57,423 nucleotides of DNA, taken from assembly GCF_014596475.1 (NCBI RefSeq), contig NZ_MECJ01000026.1:1-57423 (forward strand). Reading direction: 5' to 3'. Source of the stretch: Streptomyces sp. CBMA152. Lineage in GTDB: Bacteria > Actinomycetota > Actinomycetes > Streptomycetales > Streptomycetaceae. Of the stretch, positions 16,543 to 24,382 are shown piece by piece. Position numbers and translations under genes: made by a program. How positions within the stretch are numbered: the first letter of the stretch is position 1; the number at the start of each line of letters is the position of its first letter. The notes under the pieces were generated by a model. That model saw nothing but the letters and a program-made list of their open reading frames with translations, had not been told where the DNA came from and ran no database searches.

Positions 16543-17322
16543 GTGATGGAACTCAACGGAAAACCCGCTGACCTTGAGGCTGTGAAGGCCCTCGCGCTGG
16601 TGCCCTACAGCCACTTCACCTCTATGCGTGTGGACGACCGGCGTGTACGCGGTCTGTCCCTGCACCTGGAGCGCCTCGGGCGGGACTGCCGCGCGGTGTT
16701 CAGCCAGCAGCTCGACCTCGACCAGGTCCGTGGATTCGTCCGCCGTGCCGTCGAGGGCACCAGCGGCTCGTTCATCGTCCGTGTGACCGTCTTCGACCCC
16801 GCGCTGGACATGGGTCACCCCGGCAAGACGTCGGCCCCCAGCATCCTGGTGACCACGCGCCCGGCTGGGTCCCTGCCGATGCCTCCGATGCGCGTCAAGG
16901 CCGTCCCGTACATCCGCGACGTGGCGACGGTCAAGCACGTGGGCCTGTTCGGCGCGCTCCACGCACGGCGCACCGCGCAGCTCGACGGCTTCGACGACGC
17001 GCTGTTCTACGGGCCCGATGACCTGGTGTCCGAAGGCGGCACATGGAACGTGGGGTTCATCGACGACGACGGCGCCATCGTGTGGCCCAAGCACGATGTC
17101 CTGCCCGGGGTGACGATGGCGCTGCTCCAGCAGCAGCACGAACACGTCACGGCCCCCGTGACGGTGGAGGCGGCGCGCGGTATGCAAGCCGCGTTCGCGA
17201 CGAACACGAGTATCGGGGTGCGCGCGATCTCGGCGATCGAGGACACCGTGCTGCCCACCGAGCACCCGGTGCTCGCAGCCATGCGGGAGGGCTACTTGGC
17301 CCTGCCGGGCGAGGAAGTCTAG
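16543..17322 (+). CDS. Class IV (branched-chain/ADC-lyase fold) aminotransferase
   Basis: A 259-residue PLP enzyme of fold-type IV. The N-terminal PYSHFTSMRVDDRRVRGLSLHLERL is the usual family opening; the PLP Lys is probably in DVATVKHVG, and the cofactor-binding Glu lies in SEGGTWNVGF, equivalent to the E-G-x-x-x-N signature. Such enzymes transaminate branched-chain or D-amino acids or act as aminodeoxychorismate lyase. GTG 16543 and ATG 16546 are both possible starts. The next gene begins eight bases after its stop, so they form one transcript upstream of the lanthipeptide precursor. A role in the lanthipeptide pathway is possible but unproven. Confidence 0.8.
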   Translation: MMELNGKPADLEAVKALALVPYSHFTSMRVDDRRVRGLSLHLERLGRDCRAVFSQQLDLDQVRGFVRRAVEGTSGSFIVRVTVFDPALDMGHPGKTSAPSILVTTRPAGSLPMPPMRVKAVPYIRDVATVKHVGLFGALHARRTAQLDGFDDALFYGPDDLVSEGGTWNVGFIDDDGAIVWPKHDVLPGVTMALLQQQHEHVTAPVTVEAARGMQAAFATNTSIGVRAISAIEDTVLPTEHPVLAAMREGYLALPGEEV

Positions 17323-17330
17323 GAGCCGGG

Positions 17331-18257
17331 ATGGTTGTCCGGTGGACCGGACGCGAGACGCGCGTATTACGCCTCGCCCAGCGGATGACGGTCCGCACGT
17401 TCGCAGCGGCCATCGGCGTCAGCGACCGCATGGTGTCCAAGTGGGAGAAGGGCGGGGCCACCGTCGAGCCACGCCCGGCCAACCAGGCCGCTTTGGACAC
17501 CATGCTCGCGCTGGCGGACAAGGCGGTACAGGAGCGGTTCGCCACGCTCATCACCGAACAGGCCGCCGCCACTGCCGATCCGCGCACCGAAACCCTGCTG
17601 TCCGCCGACACCCGCATCTACCGCACCCACCCCGTCGACGGGAAGGTCATGGTGCAGGTCGAGGAGGGCATCTACCTCGCCGGACCCGATGACGAGCCGG
17701 TGTGGCTGTCCGGCTTCTGGATCGACGTCTTCCCGACCACGAACGCCGACTACGCCCGCTACCTCACGGCCACCAGCCACACCTCGCCCCGGCACTGGAG
17801 TCCCGAAGGGCACTCCCCCGAGGCCTTGTTCGACCATCCCGTGGTCTGGGTGGACTGGCACGACGCCACCGCGTACGCACGGTGGGCCCACAAGACGCTG
17901 CCGACGAGCGCGCAGTGGGAGAAAGCGGCGCGCGGCCCCAAGGGCAGCACCTACCCGTGGGGCGAGGCGGCCACGGCCGCCAAGGCCAACGTCCGTGAGT
18001 CCGGGATCACCAGCACCACCCCGGTCTCCCGGTACCGCAGCGGAGCGAGCCCGTACGGCGTCTACGACCTGTGCGGCAACACCTGGGAATGGACCTCCAG
18101 CCAGACCAGGCCCGGCCGCTACGAACTCAAGGGCAGCGCCTTCACCAGCCCGTTCGAACAAGCCGCACCGTCCGCGTTCAACGACGCCTGCGCCACGATG
18201 GCCGACGACGACACCGGCTTCCGCTGCGCCGCCCTCGCCGTCCCGCCCGGCGCGTAA
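17331..18257 (+). CDS. XRE helix-turn-helix fused to SUMF1/FGE-like domain
   Basis: A 308-residue fusion. Residues 14-50 (RLAQRMTVRTFAAAIGVSDR, then MVSKWEKGG) form an XRE-type helix-turn-helix. Residues about 110-305 form a formylglycine-generating-enzyme-like (SUMF1) domain: WIDVFPTTNADYARYL, HPVVWVDWHDATAYARWA, LPTSAQWEKAARG, YDLCGNTWEWTSS. The paired active-site Cys of true FGE are not in their usual place (the end reads DACATMADDDTGFRCAA), so catalytic activity of the FGE kind is unlikely. The ATG has AGGAG five bases upstream. Codon 13 is TTA (17367-17369), implying bldA dependence. It probably regulates the locus. Confidence 0.82.
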   Translation: MVVRWTGRETRVLRLAQRMTVRTFAAAIGVSDRMVSKWEKGGATVEPRPANQAALDTMLALADKAVQERFATLITEQAAATADPRTETLLSADTRIYRTHPVDGKVMVQVEEGIYLAGPDDEPVWLSGFWIDVFPTTNADYARYLTATSHTSPRHWSPEGHSPEALFDHPVVWVDWHDATAYARWAHKTLPTSAQWEKAARGPKGSTYPWGEAATAAKANVRESGITSTTPVSRYRSGASPYGVYDLCGNTWEWTSSQTRPGRYELKGSAFTSPFEQAAPSAFNDACATMADDDTGFRCAALAVPPGA

Positions 18258-18327
18258 CCGTCCGCCGCCAAGACCGCGAGAACGACCGCGGTGTGCCCGA
18301 CCAGCGGAATACAAACATCCGGAAGGT

Positions 18328-18367
18328 GTCCCAGAGCGTCCAAAACTGTCCAAGATCGTCCAAAACT
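18328..18367 (+). promoter_or_regulatory. Four tandem 10-bp repeats upstream of the lanthipeptide precursor
   Basis: Four consecutive ten-base units all begin GTCC; units two and four are identical (GTCCAAAACT) and three differs at three positions. One unit per helical turn places all copies on one face of the DNA, as in binding sites of SARP-type or other oligomeric activators. The array ends about 95 bases before the lanA start. Confidence 0.5.
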
Positions 18368-18462
18368 CTTCCCCGGCTGCCCGGCGCCGACCGAGACTCC
18401 GCTGGTGGGCGCGCGCCCTGTCCGTCTCTGTTCGATCTGTTCTCGCAGCGAAGGAGCTCATG

Positions 18463-18627
18463 ATGTCCACCGCCACCGCGGAGACCACGCTCGACAAGAC
18501 CCAGCTGGACGACCTCTTCGATCTGGACATCCAGATCGAAGTCAAGAAGACCGACGGCGAGCTCGGCTTCACCTCCTGGGGGTGCAGCCTGAGCTGTTCG
18601 TGCTTCCAGCCCACGTTCTGCTGCTGA
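18463..18627 (+). CDS. lanA: Class I lanthipeptide precursor
   Basis: A 54-residue peptide. The leader contains the FNLD-type box of class I lantibiotics as FDLD (residues 19-22). The probable core, FTSWGCSLSCSCFQPTFCC (36-54), has six Ser/Thr and five Cys. Its ends resemble microbisporicin (VTSWSLC ... SFCC), and the T-F-C-C end matches the S-Y-C-C end of epidermin, the site of aminovinyl-cysteine formation. The middle differs: the T-P-G-C ring is S-L-S-C here and the long glycine-rich stretch is missing. ATG 18463 is preferred over 18460 because AAGGAG is then six bases away. lanB, lanC and lanD follow. Leader cleavage after Gly35 is inferred by analogy. Confidence 0.88.
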   Translation: MSTATAETTLDKTQLDDLFDLDIQIEVKKTDGELGFTSWGCSLSCSCFQPTFCC

Positions 18628-18660
18628 CGTTCCGCGCCCGACCCCGGCAGATGCTCGACC

Positions 18661-18696
18661 GCACGGGGCCGGCGGCTCAAGCCGCCGGCCCCGTGC
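18661..18696 (+). terminator. Strong hairpin between lanA and lanB
   Basis: Two 17-base arms (GCACGGGGCCGGCGGCT and its exact complement) separated by two bases. It lies 34 bases after the lanA stop and 40 bases before lanB, with no T run. In many lantibiotic operons such a structure partly terminates transcription so that precursor mRNA exceeds enzyme mRNA. Confidence 0.65.
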
Positions 18697-18736
18697 CCCG
18701 TGTTCTTCGCCCCGCCGCCCCGAGGGACCGCCTCTG

Positions 18737-21700
18737 ATGCCCGCTCAGCCTGCCACTCCCCTCTTCCGCGCCGCACCGGTCGCCCTGCTGCGTGCCCCGC
18801 TGCGCGGACGGTCGCAGAGACCGGACTGGGCCGCGGTGGCCGGTACCGATCGTGCGGCCTGTTTGTCGCTGCTGCGCGGGGCCGCCGGCGACTCGCTCTT
18901 CATGGACGCGCTGCGGGTGGCCAGCCCCTCGCTCGCCCGGCTCGTGGCGGCGACCGTCGGCGCGGTGAACGGGCGCAGCGACGCCCAGTTGCGCCGGGCC
19001 GTTCTGTCCGTGCTGCGCTACGAGCTGCGGCTGCGTACGCGGTGCACGCCCTTCGGGCTCTTCGCCGGGGTCGCCCCCTTGCGCTTCGAGGAGGCGGACG
19101 GGTCGGCCGACGTCGTCTGGAGCTGCGCGCCCATCAGCCGTACTCGCGTGGATCTCGACTGGCTCTTGCAAGTGATACGTCAGCTGGAGCGGCAGCCGGA
19201 GCTGCTTGGGCATCTGACCCTGCACGGGCACGCCGGCACCGTCCGGCGCGGCGGGCGGCTGGTGATGACCGCCCCCTCCAACCCGGGCAGCAGCGCCGGG
19301 GACACCGCGCGCAGCGAGGTGTCCGTGCGGCTCACCCCGGTGGTCGCCGCCGCGCTGGAGCTGGCCGGTTCGGGGCCGACCGGTGCCTCGCTCGCCGCCG
19401 GGCTCCAGCAGCGGTTTCCCCAGGCCGGTGCCGAGCAGATCTCCGGTCTTCTCGCCGCCCTGGTCCGGCAGGAGTTCCTGATCACCGGGCTTCGTCCGGT
19501 GCTCGACGGTGGCGATCCGCTCGGCTGGGTCATCGAGGTGCTGGCCGCCGCCGAGCGCTCGGCCGGGCGTCCGCTGCCCACGCTCGCCGCACTGCGGGCC
19601 GTCGCCGCCGACCGCGACCGGTACGACCTCGCACCGCTGGGCGAGCGCGCCGCCGCCCTGTCGGCGCTGGAAGACCGCATACACGAACTGGCCGGCACCG
19701 AGCGGCCGCTCCACGTCGATCTCGCCCTCGGCGCTCAGGTGCGGCTGCCGCAGACCGTCGCCGACGAGGCGGCCCGCGCCGTGGACGTGCTCTGGCGGCT
19801 CGCTCCGCACGGCCGTGGTGTGCCTCATCTGCGGTCGTTCCACCGGGAGTTCCTGGAGCGTTACGGCCTCGACCGGGTCGTCCCGTTGACCGAGCTGCTC
19901 GACGACACGGTCGGCCTGGGCGCGCCGGCCGGTTACGAGTGGCCGCCCTCCGCCAGGACGCAGGCACCGCCGCCCCAGCCCGCCGGCGCCCGGGAACCAC
20001 TGCTCGCCACGATGGTCGGCACCGCCGTCCAGGCGGGCGCGCGGGAGGTCGTCCTGGACGACGAGCTGGTGGCCCGGCTGGCCGCCGCCACCACCGGATC
20101 CGGGCCGGCGCCGCGCTCCTTCCAGCTCCTGGGCTCGCTGGTCGCCACCGACCAACAGGCCCTGGCCGAAGGGGATTTCCTGCTGGTCCTCACCAGCGGG
20201 CCGAGCGACGCCGAGGCCGGTGCCACCTTCGGCCGGTTCGCGGGCCTGCCCGGAGCCGTCGAAGTCGAACCGGCCGCGGGCCTGCCCTCAGCCGCCGAAC
20301 CGGTGGACTCGGTCCTCGACGAGCTGGCCGACCTGGCCTTCCCCGACGTCGAGGGCGCCCTGCACCTCGGCGTCGCCTATCAGCCACGTGCCACCCGGGC
20401 GCTCAACCTGGCCAACAGCCGCCGGTCCGCCCGGCACCAGGTGGCCATCGGCCTGCCGCCGGACCCCGGTGCGAGGGCCGTACCGCTGGAGCAGATCGGG
20501 GTGTCCGCGACCCCGGACCACCTGTACGCGGTGCACCTGCCGACCGGCCGCCGGCTGCTGCCGCACGCGCACAACGCCCTCAACCTGCACCGTCAGGCGC
20601 CGAACGCCGCCCGCTTCCTGGTGGAGGTGGGCCGGGACGCCTACCGGATGTGCGCGCCGTGGGACTGGGGCACGAGTGTCCACGCGCCGTTCCTCCCACG
20701 GGTCCGCTACGGCAGGGTGGTGCTCAGCCCGGCCATGTGGCGCCTCGACGAGCTGCGCGAGTCGACCGCGCTCGGACCGGCCGACTGGCGTACGGCGGTG
20801 GACGGTTGGCGCCGGCGCTGGCGGGCGCCCGAGCGGATCGTCCTGACGAAGTTCGACCTCCGGCTGCCGCTGGATCTCTCGCAGGCCTGGCACCTCGAAC
20901 TCCTGCGTACCGCGCTCGCCAAGGATCCGGAGCTGATCGCCGTCGAAAGGGACGGCGGCGAGGACCGGAGCGACGGCTGGCTCCGGGACGCGCAGGGCCA
21001 CGCCCACGCTGCCGAGCTGTGCGTCGCGTTTCTCAATAAGTCGGAGCATCGCATCGAGGCGGCGCATCCGGTGTCCCCCACCACCGAGCCCGCCCACGAC
21101 CGTACGAGCGACCCCGGCGGCGACTGGCTCTACGCGCGGCTCTACCTGGCCGGGCGGCACACCGAGGGTTTTCTCGTCGAGCACCTTCCCGCGTTCCTGG
21201 CCCAGTTGCCGGGCCCGGTCGGCGAGCTGATCGACCGGTGGTTCTTCGTCCGGTACCGGGACGACGCGGACCACCTGCGGTTACGTTTCCACGGCCCGGC
21301 CGACCGGCTCTGGCCGCAGCTGCTTCCGCTGCTGCGGGGCGCGGTGGCGCGGTGGCGTGCGCAGGGGTTGGTGGGGCGGTTCGTGCTGGACGGTTACGAG
21401 CCCGAGTGGGAGCGGTACGGCGGGCCGCAGGCCCAGGCGGCCGCCGAACGGTTCTTCACCGCCGACAGCCGCACCGCGCTCGCCCTGCTCGCCGCCGAAC
21501 GGCGCCGACCCCCCGGGGCCGAGCCGCCGTGGGACAAGGAAGTCCTGGGCGCGCTGTCGATCGCCTCGATCGCGCACGCCTTCGGTCCCGCGGCGCGGCC
21601 CGATACGGTCGCCGATCCGCTCGGGCGAGGCGCCGCCCCGGACCGGTCCGCTCGCGACGCGGATCGGCCCTCGGACCCGTCCGCTCGCGATGCGGATCGG

Positions 21701-22117
21701 CCCACCGGCCCTTCGGACCCCTCCGCCCGCTATCAGGAGCCCGCCGCCGCCTGGCTTTCCGGCGTCCCGGCCGACCCCGCCGAGCTGCCCGCCGACTTCC
21801 GGGCCCAGCGGGCGTACTGGCTCGCTCTGATCGACCCGGCCGGCGGCCACCCCGGGCTCGCGGCCCATCCGGCGGGACCTGCGGTGCTCGCCGCACTCAC
21901 CGACCAAGCGGACCAACTCAAGTCGTACCGCGCCGAGTTGGACCATCTCGCGGAGCAGGGCGCGATCGCGTCACCGCTGCACCGGGTGCTCTCCGCCCTG
22001 CTCCACATGAGCTGCAACCGGCTGCTCGGCCCCGACCGGGAGGCCGAGCGGCGGGCGATGGCGCTGGCCCGCGCCTGTGTGATGGGGAACGCCGACCGAA
22101 GGAGGCACCAGCGGTGA
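18737..22117 (+). CDS. lanB: Class I lanthipeptide dehydratase LanB
   Basis: A full-length 1126-residue LanB. The N-terminal glutamylation domain begins near residue 40 and shows the typical ELRLRTRCTPFGLFAGV motif at about residue 95. The C-terminal elimination domain (SpaB_C type) starts near residue 795 with WLYARLYLAGRHTEGFLVEH and contains RWFFVRYRDDADHLRLRFHG. LanB uses glutamyl-tRNA to dehydrate Ser/Thr of the precursor. A repeated SARDADRP insert lies at about residues 965-1000. Codon 849 (21281-21283) is TTA, so translation should need the bldA tRNA. lanC overlaps its stop codon. Confidence 0.93.
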   Translation: MPAQPATPLFRAAPVALLRAPLRGRSQRPDWAAVAGTDRAACLSLLRGAAGDSLFMDALRVASPSLARLVAATVGAVNGRSDAQLRRAVLSVLRYELRLRTRCTPFGLFAGVAPLRFEEADGSADVVWSCAPISRTRVDLDWLLQVIRQLERQPELLGHLTLHGHAGTVRRGGRLVMTAPSNPGSSAGDTARSEVSVRLTPVVAAALELAGSGPTGASLAAGLQQRFPQAGAEQISGLLAALVRQEFLITGLRPVLDGGDPLGWVIEVLAAAERSAGRPLPTLAALRAVAADRDRYDLAPLGERAAALSALEDRIHELAGTERPLHVDLALGAQVRLPQTVADEAARAVDVLWRLAPHGRGVPHLRSFHREFLERYGLDRVVPLTELLDDTVGLGAPAGYEWPPSARTQAPPPQPAGAREPLLATMVGTAVQAGAREVVLDDELVARLAAATTGSGPAPRSFQLLGSLVATDQQALAEGDFLLVLTSGPSDAEAGATFGRFAGLPGAVEVEPAAGLPSAAEPVDSVLDELADLAFPDVEGALHLGVAYQPRATRALNLANSRRSARHQVAIGLPPDPGARAVPLEQIGVSATPDHLYAVHLPTGRRLLPHAHNALNLHRQAPNAARFLVEVGRDAYRMCAPWDWGTSVHAPFLPRVRYGRVVLSPAMWRLDELRESTALGPADWRTAVDGWRRRWRAPERIVLTKFDLRLPLDLSQAWHLELLRTALAKDPELIAVERDGGEDRSDGWLRDAQGHAHAAELCVAFLNKSEHRIEAAHPVSPTTEPAHDRTSDPGGDWLYARLYLAGRHTEGFLVEHLPAFLAQLPGPVGELIDRWFFVRYRDDADHLRLRFHGPADRLWPQLLPLLRGAVARWRAQGLVGRFVLDGYEPEWERYGGPQAQAAAERFFTADSRTALALLAAERRRPPGAEPPWDKEVLGALSIASIAHAFGPAARPDTVADPLGRGAAPDRSARDADRPSDPSARDADRPTGPSDPSARYQEPAAAWLSGVPADPAELPADFRAQRAYWLALIDPAGGHPGLAAHPAGPAVLAALTDQADQLKSYRAELDHLAEQGAIASPLHRVLSALLHMSCNRLLGPDREAERRAMALARACVMGNADRRRHQR

Positions 22118-23517
22118 CCGCGGCCACCACCCTCATCGAATCCACCGTCGAGCGGGTCGCCGCCGCCCTGGCCGCGCCCTGGCCCGAGTCGCAACGCGCC
22201 GCACCCGTCTCACTCGAAGGCGGCACCGGCACCGCGCTCCTCCTGGCCGAACTGGCCCGCCGCGACCCGGCCCGGCTGCCCGCCGCGCACGCCCGGATCG
22301 CCCCGGCCGCCCGGGCGCTGGCCGGTACCGCCTCGGCCGGTCTCAGCCACGGCCCGGCGGCGGTCCTGGCCGCCGTCCAGGCCGCCCGGATCGGCGACCA
22401 TTACGTACGGCTGCGACAGACGCTGACCACCCACCTGGCGTCCGAGCAGCTGGCCCGGCTCTCCGCACCCTCGCCCGGCCCGGGCGTGGGCTGGTCCGAC
22501 TACGACGTGATCACCGGCCCGACCGGCACCGGCCGTCTGCTGCTGGCCGCGGTGACCGAAGGCGACACGGCCGAACGCGCCGCCGCCGAGCCCGCCCTGC
22601 ACGCCACCCTCGACCATCTGGTCACGCTCGCCCGGCCCATCCGTGTGGACGGGCAGCTGGTGCCGGGCTGGTGGGTGCCGAACGAGCGGCAGGCGTCCGC
22701 CGGTGACCGCCGGGTCTTTCCGCGCGGTGACGTCAACCTGGGCCTCGCGCACGGCATCGCGGGCCCGCTGGCCCTGCTGGTCCGCAGCGCCGAATACGGC
22801 ATCACGGTGGACGGCCAGGTGGACGCCGTGTACGCGATCGCCGGGTGGCTGGCCACCCGCGCCCGCCACGACACGTTCGGCCCCGCCTGGGAACCCCGGC
22901 TCGGCCTGGACGAGGAGATCGCCCGGGCGCGGGGTGCGGGCTCCGGGGCGGGACCAGGATCGGGCCCTGGCCCTGGCTCTGCCTCGGGCTCCGGCTCGGC
23001 CGAAGTCTCCGCGTACACCACCGCGTTCAGTGGCGCGTTCGGCGGCGCCTGGTGTTACGGGGCGGTGGGCATCGCCAACGCGCTGTTCCGGGCCGGACGG
23101 CTGACCGGCGAGGAGGACTGGGGCCGACTCGCCCTGCAGAGCGCCCACGCCCTGCTGCACCGGCCCGATGCCCTGGAGCGCCTCCAGGGCCCGACCGTCT
23201 GCCACGGCCTGGCCGGGTTCGTCCAGAGCCTGTGGCGGCTCGGCACGCTGGCCGAGGACGCGGTGCTGCTCGATCACGCCGCCACCGTCGCCGAGCAGTT
23301 GGCCGGGCTCTGGGACCCGGCGGCCGCCTTCGGCTACCGCCATGTCGCCCCGGTCGACCGGCAGAGCGGCTGGGAGAGCGACCAGCCACTGGGCCTGGAG
23401 GACAACCCCGGCGTCCTGGAGGGCGCCGCCGGGGTGGCGGCGGCCCTGCTCAGCGTCACGTCCGGCGCGCAGAGGGCGGCGGATCCGGTCTGGGACCGGG
23501 TCCTGCTGCTGTCCTGA
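22114..23517 (+). CDS. lanC: Lanthionine cyclase LanC
   Basis: A 467-residue LanC-type cyclase. Zinc ligands are visible as Cys in GGAWCYGAVG (about residue 313) and Cys-His in TVCHGLAGF (about 364). The enzyme adds Cys thiols to dehydrated residues to close (methyl)lanthionine rings. A Gly/Ser-rich stretch at about residues 272-292 is probably a flexible loop. The GTG start overlaps the lanB stop (GTGA) and is preceded by AAGGAGG, indicating coupled translation. It follows LanB and precedes the LanD-like gene. Confidence 0.92.
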   Translation: MTAATTLIESTVERVAAALAAPWPESQRAAPVSLEGGTGTALLLAELARRDPARLPAAHARIAPAARALAGTASAGLSHGPAAVLAAVQAARIGDHYVRLRQTLTTHLASEQLARLSAPSPGPGVGWSDYDVITGPTGTGRLLLAAVTEGDTAERAAAEPALHATLDHLVTLARPIRVDGQLVPGWWVPNERQASAGDRRVFPRGDVNLGLAHGIAGPLALLVRSAEYGITVDGQVDAVYAIAGWLATRARHDTFGPAWEPRLGLDEEIARARGAGSGAGPGSGPGPGSASGSGSAEVSAYTTAFSGAFGGAWCYGAVGIANALFRAGRLTGEEDWGRLALQSAHALLHRPDALERLQGPTVCHGLAGFVQSLWRLGTLAEDAVLLDHAATVAEQLAGLWDPAAAFGYRHVAPVDRQSGWESDQPLGLEDNPGVLEGAAGVAAALLSVTSGAQRAADPVWDRVLLLS

Positions 23518-23557
23518 CACTCCCCGGGCCCCGGCCCCCTTCCCTGGAGATCTCTGA

Positions 23558-24157
23558 ATGACCGTCACCGACGAACAGCCGCCGCTGGATCTGCCGCGCG
23601 GTCAGCTGCTCCTGATCGGGACCGGCGCGATCGGCGTCGTCAATCTGCCCGGCTGGGCCATGGCGCTGCGGGTGTACGGCTGGTCGATCCGGGTCTGTCT
23701 GACCGCGGCGGCGGACGCCCTGGTCTCCCGGCAGGCGCTGGCCGCGATCACCCAGGCACCGGTGAGCGGGCCGGACTGGGACATCGCCCCGGGACGGGTG
23801 CCGCACCAGGAACTGGCCGACTGGGCCGACCTCGTACTCGTCCTGCCCGCCACGGTGGACTTCATCGGCAAGCTGGCCGCCGGCATCGCCGACAACCTCG
23901 CCCTCACCACGGTCCTCAACACCTCGGCCCCCGTGGTGATCGGCCCGTCCATCCCCGCCACCGCCCTGCGCCGCCCGGCGGTCCGCCGCAACCTGCGCAC
24001 CCTGCACGACGACGGCTACACCGTGGTGCCGCGCAGCCCCGCGCTCTCCGTCCACGCGGGTGGGAAGTCGGACGGCTGGACCAGCGACCTGCCCACCGCG
24101 CTCCAGGCGGCGAGCCGGAGCCTGGCGGCGGGATCCGACCCCGCCCCGGAGGCCTGA
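23558..24157 (+). CDS. lanD: HFCD-family flavoprotein, LanD-like cysteine decarboxylase
   Basis: A 199-residue flavoprotein of the EpiD/LanD family. GQLLLIGTGAIGVVNLP is the first strand and loop; HQELADWADLVLVLPAT contains the expected active-site His; KLAAGIADNLALTTVL is typical. The EpiD motif PASANT is changed here to PATVDF, so the usual Asn is Asp. LanD enzymes oxidatively decarboxylate the C-terminal Cys of the precursor to an enethiol that closes an aminovinyl-cysteine ring. The precursor ends in T-F-C-C, a suitable substrate. It is the last gene of the operon, 40 bases after lanC. Confidence 0.85.
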   Translation: MTVTDEQPPLDLPRGQLLLIGTGAIGVVNLPGWAMALRVYGWSIRVCLTAAADALVSRQALAAITQAPVSGPDWDIAPGRVPHQELADWADLVLVLPATVDFIGKLAAGIADNLALTTVLNTSAPVVIGPSIPATALRRPAVRRNLRTLHDDGYTVVPRSPALSVHAGGKSDGWTSDLPTALQAASRSLAAGSDPAPEA

Positions 24158-24172
24158 ACCGCCATGAACGCC

Positions 24173-24208
24173 AAGGGCCCTGGTCTCCGTACGGAGACCA
24201 GGGCCCTT
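24173..24208. terminator. Perfect 18-bp inverted repeat, bidirectional terminator
   Basis: Two exact 18-base arms meet without a spacer (AAGGGCCCTGGTCTCCGT and its complement); the flanking ATGAAC/GTTCAT extends the stem after a three-base bulge. It lies 15 bases after the lanD stop and before the convergent GH26-like gene, so it can end transcription from both sides. Confidence 0.8.
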
Positions 24209-24382
24209 GTTCATCGAGCGCTGGGCAGGCCTTGCACCTACATCTCCCCACAGGAAGTGGGGCGCCTTTCCTTGGACCACCAACGCCGGGCCCGCCGCCG
24301 CTCATCACGGCCGCAAGCTCAAGATCCAATATAGCCCATCCCCACCGCCCCGTGGAACGGGTCCCTCCGTACGCGATACCAC

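Noticed and set aside
15924..17265. Long minus-strand frame continuing upstream of the 167-residue protein
   Set aside because: The part above 15924 lies over the DUF6415-like gene and the plus-strand aminotransferase in other frames and has no protein-like character.
18463..18627. Assignment of the precursor to the FxLD lanthipeptide family with its own methyltransferase
   Set aside because: The FDLD motif fits both families, but the core ends and the LanD gene match microbisporicin/epidermin better, and the methyltransferase lies in an opposite-strand operon with a radical SAM enzyme.
24246..24262. Small hairpin CCCCAC/GTGGGG near 24.25 kb as a CRISPR repeat or terminator
   Set aside because: Only one copy, a six-base stem; the perfect 18-bp palindrome just before it already explains termination.
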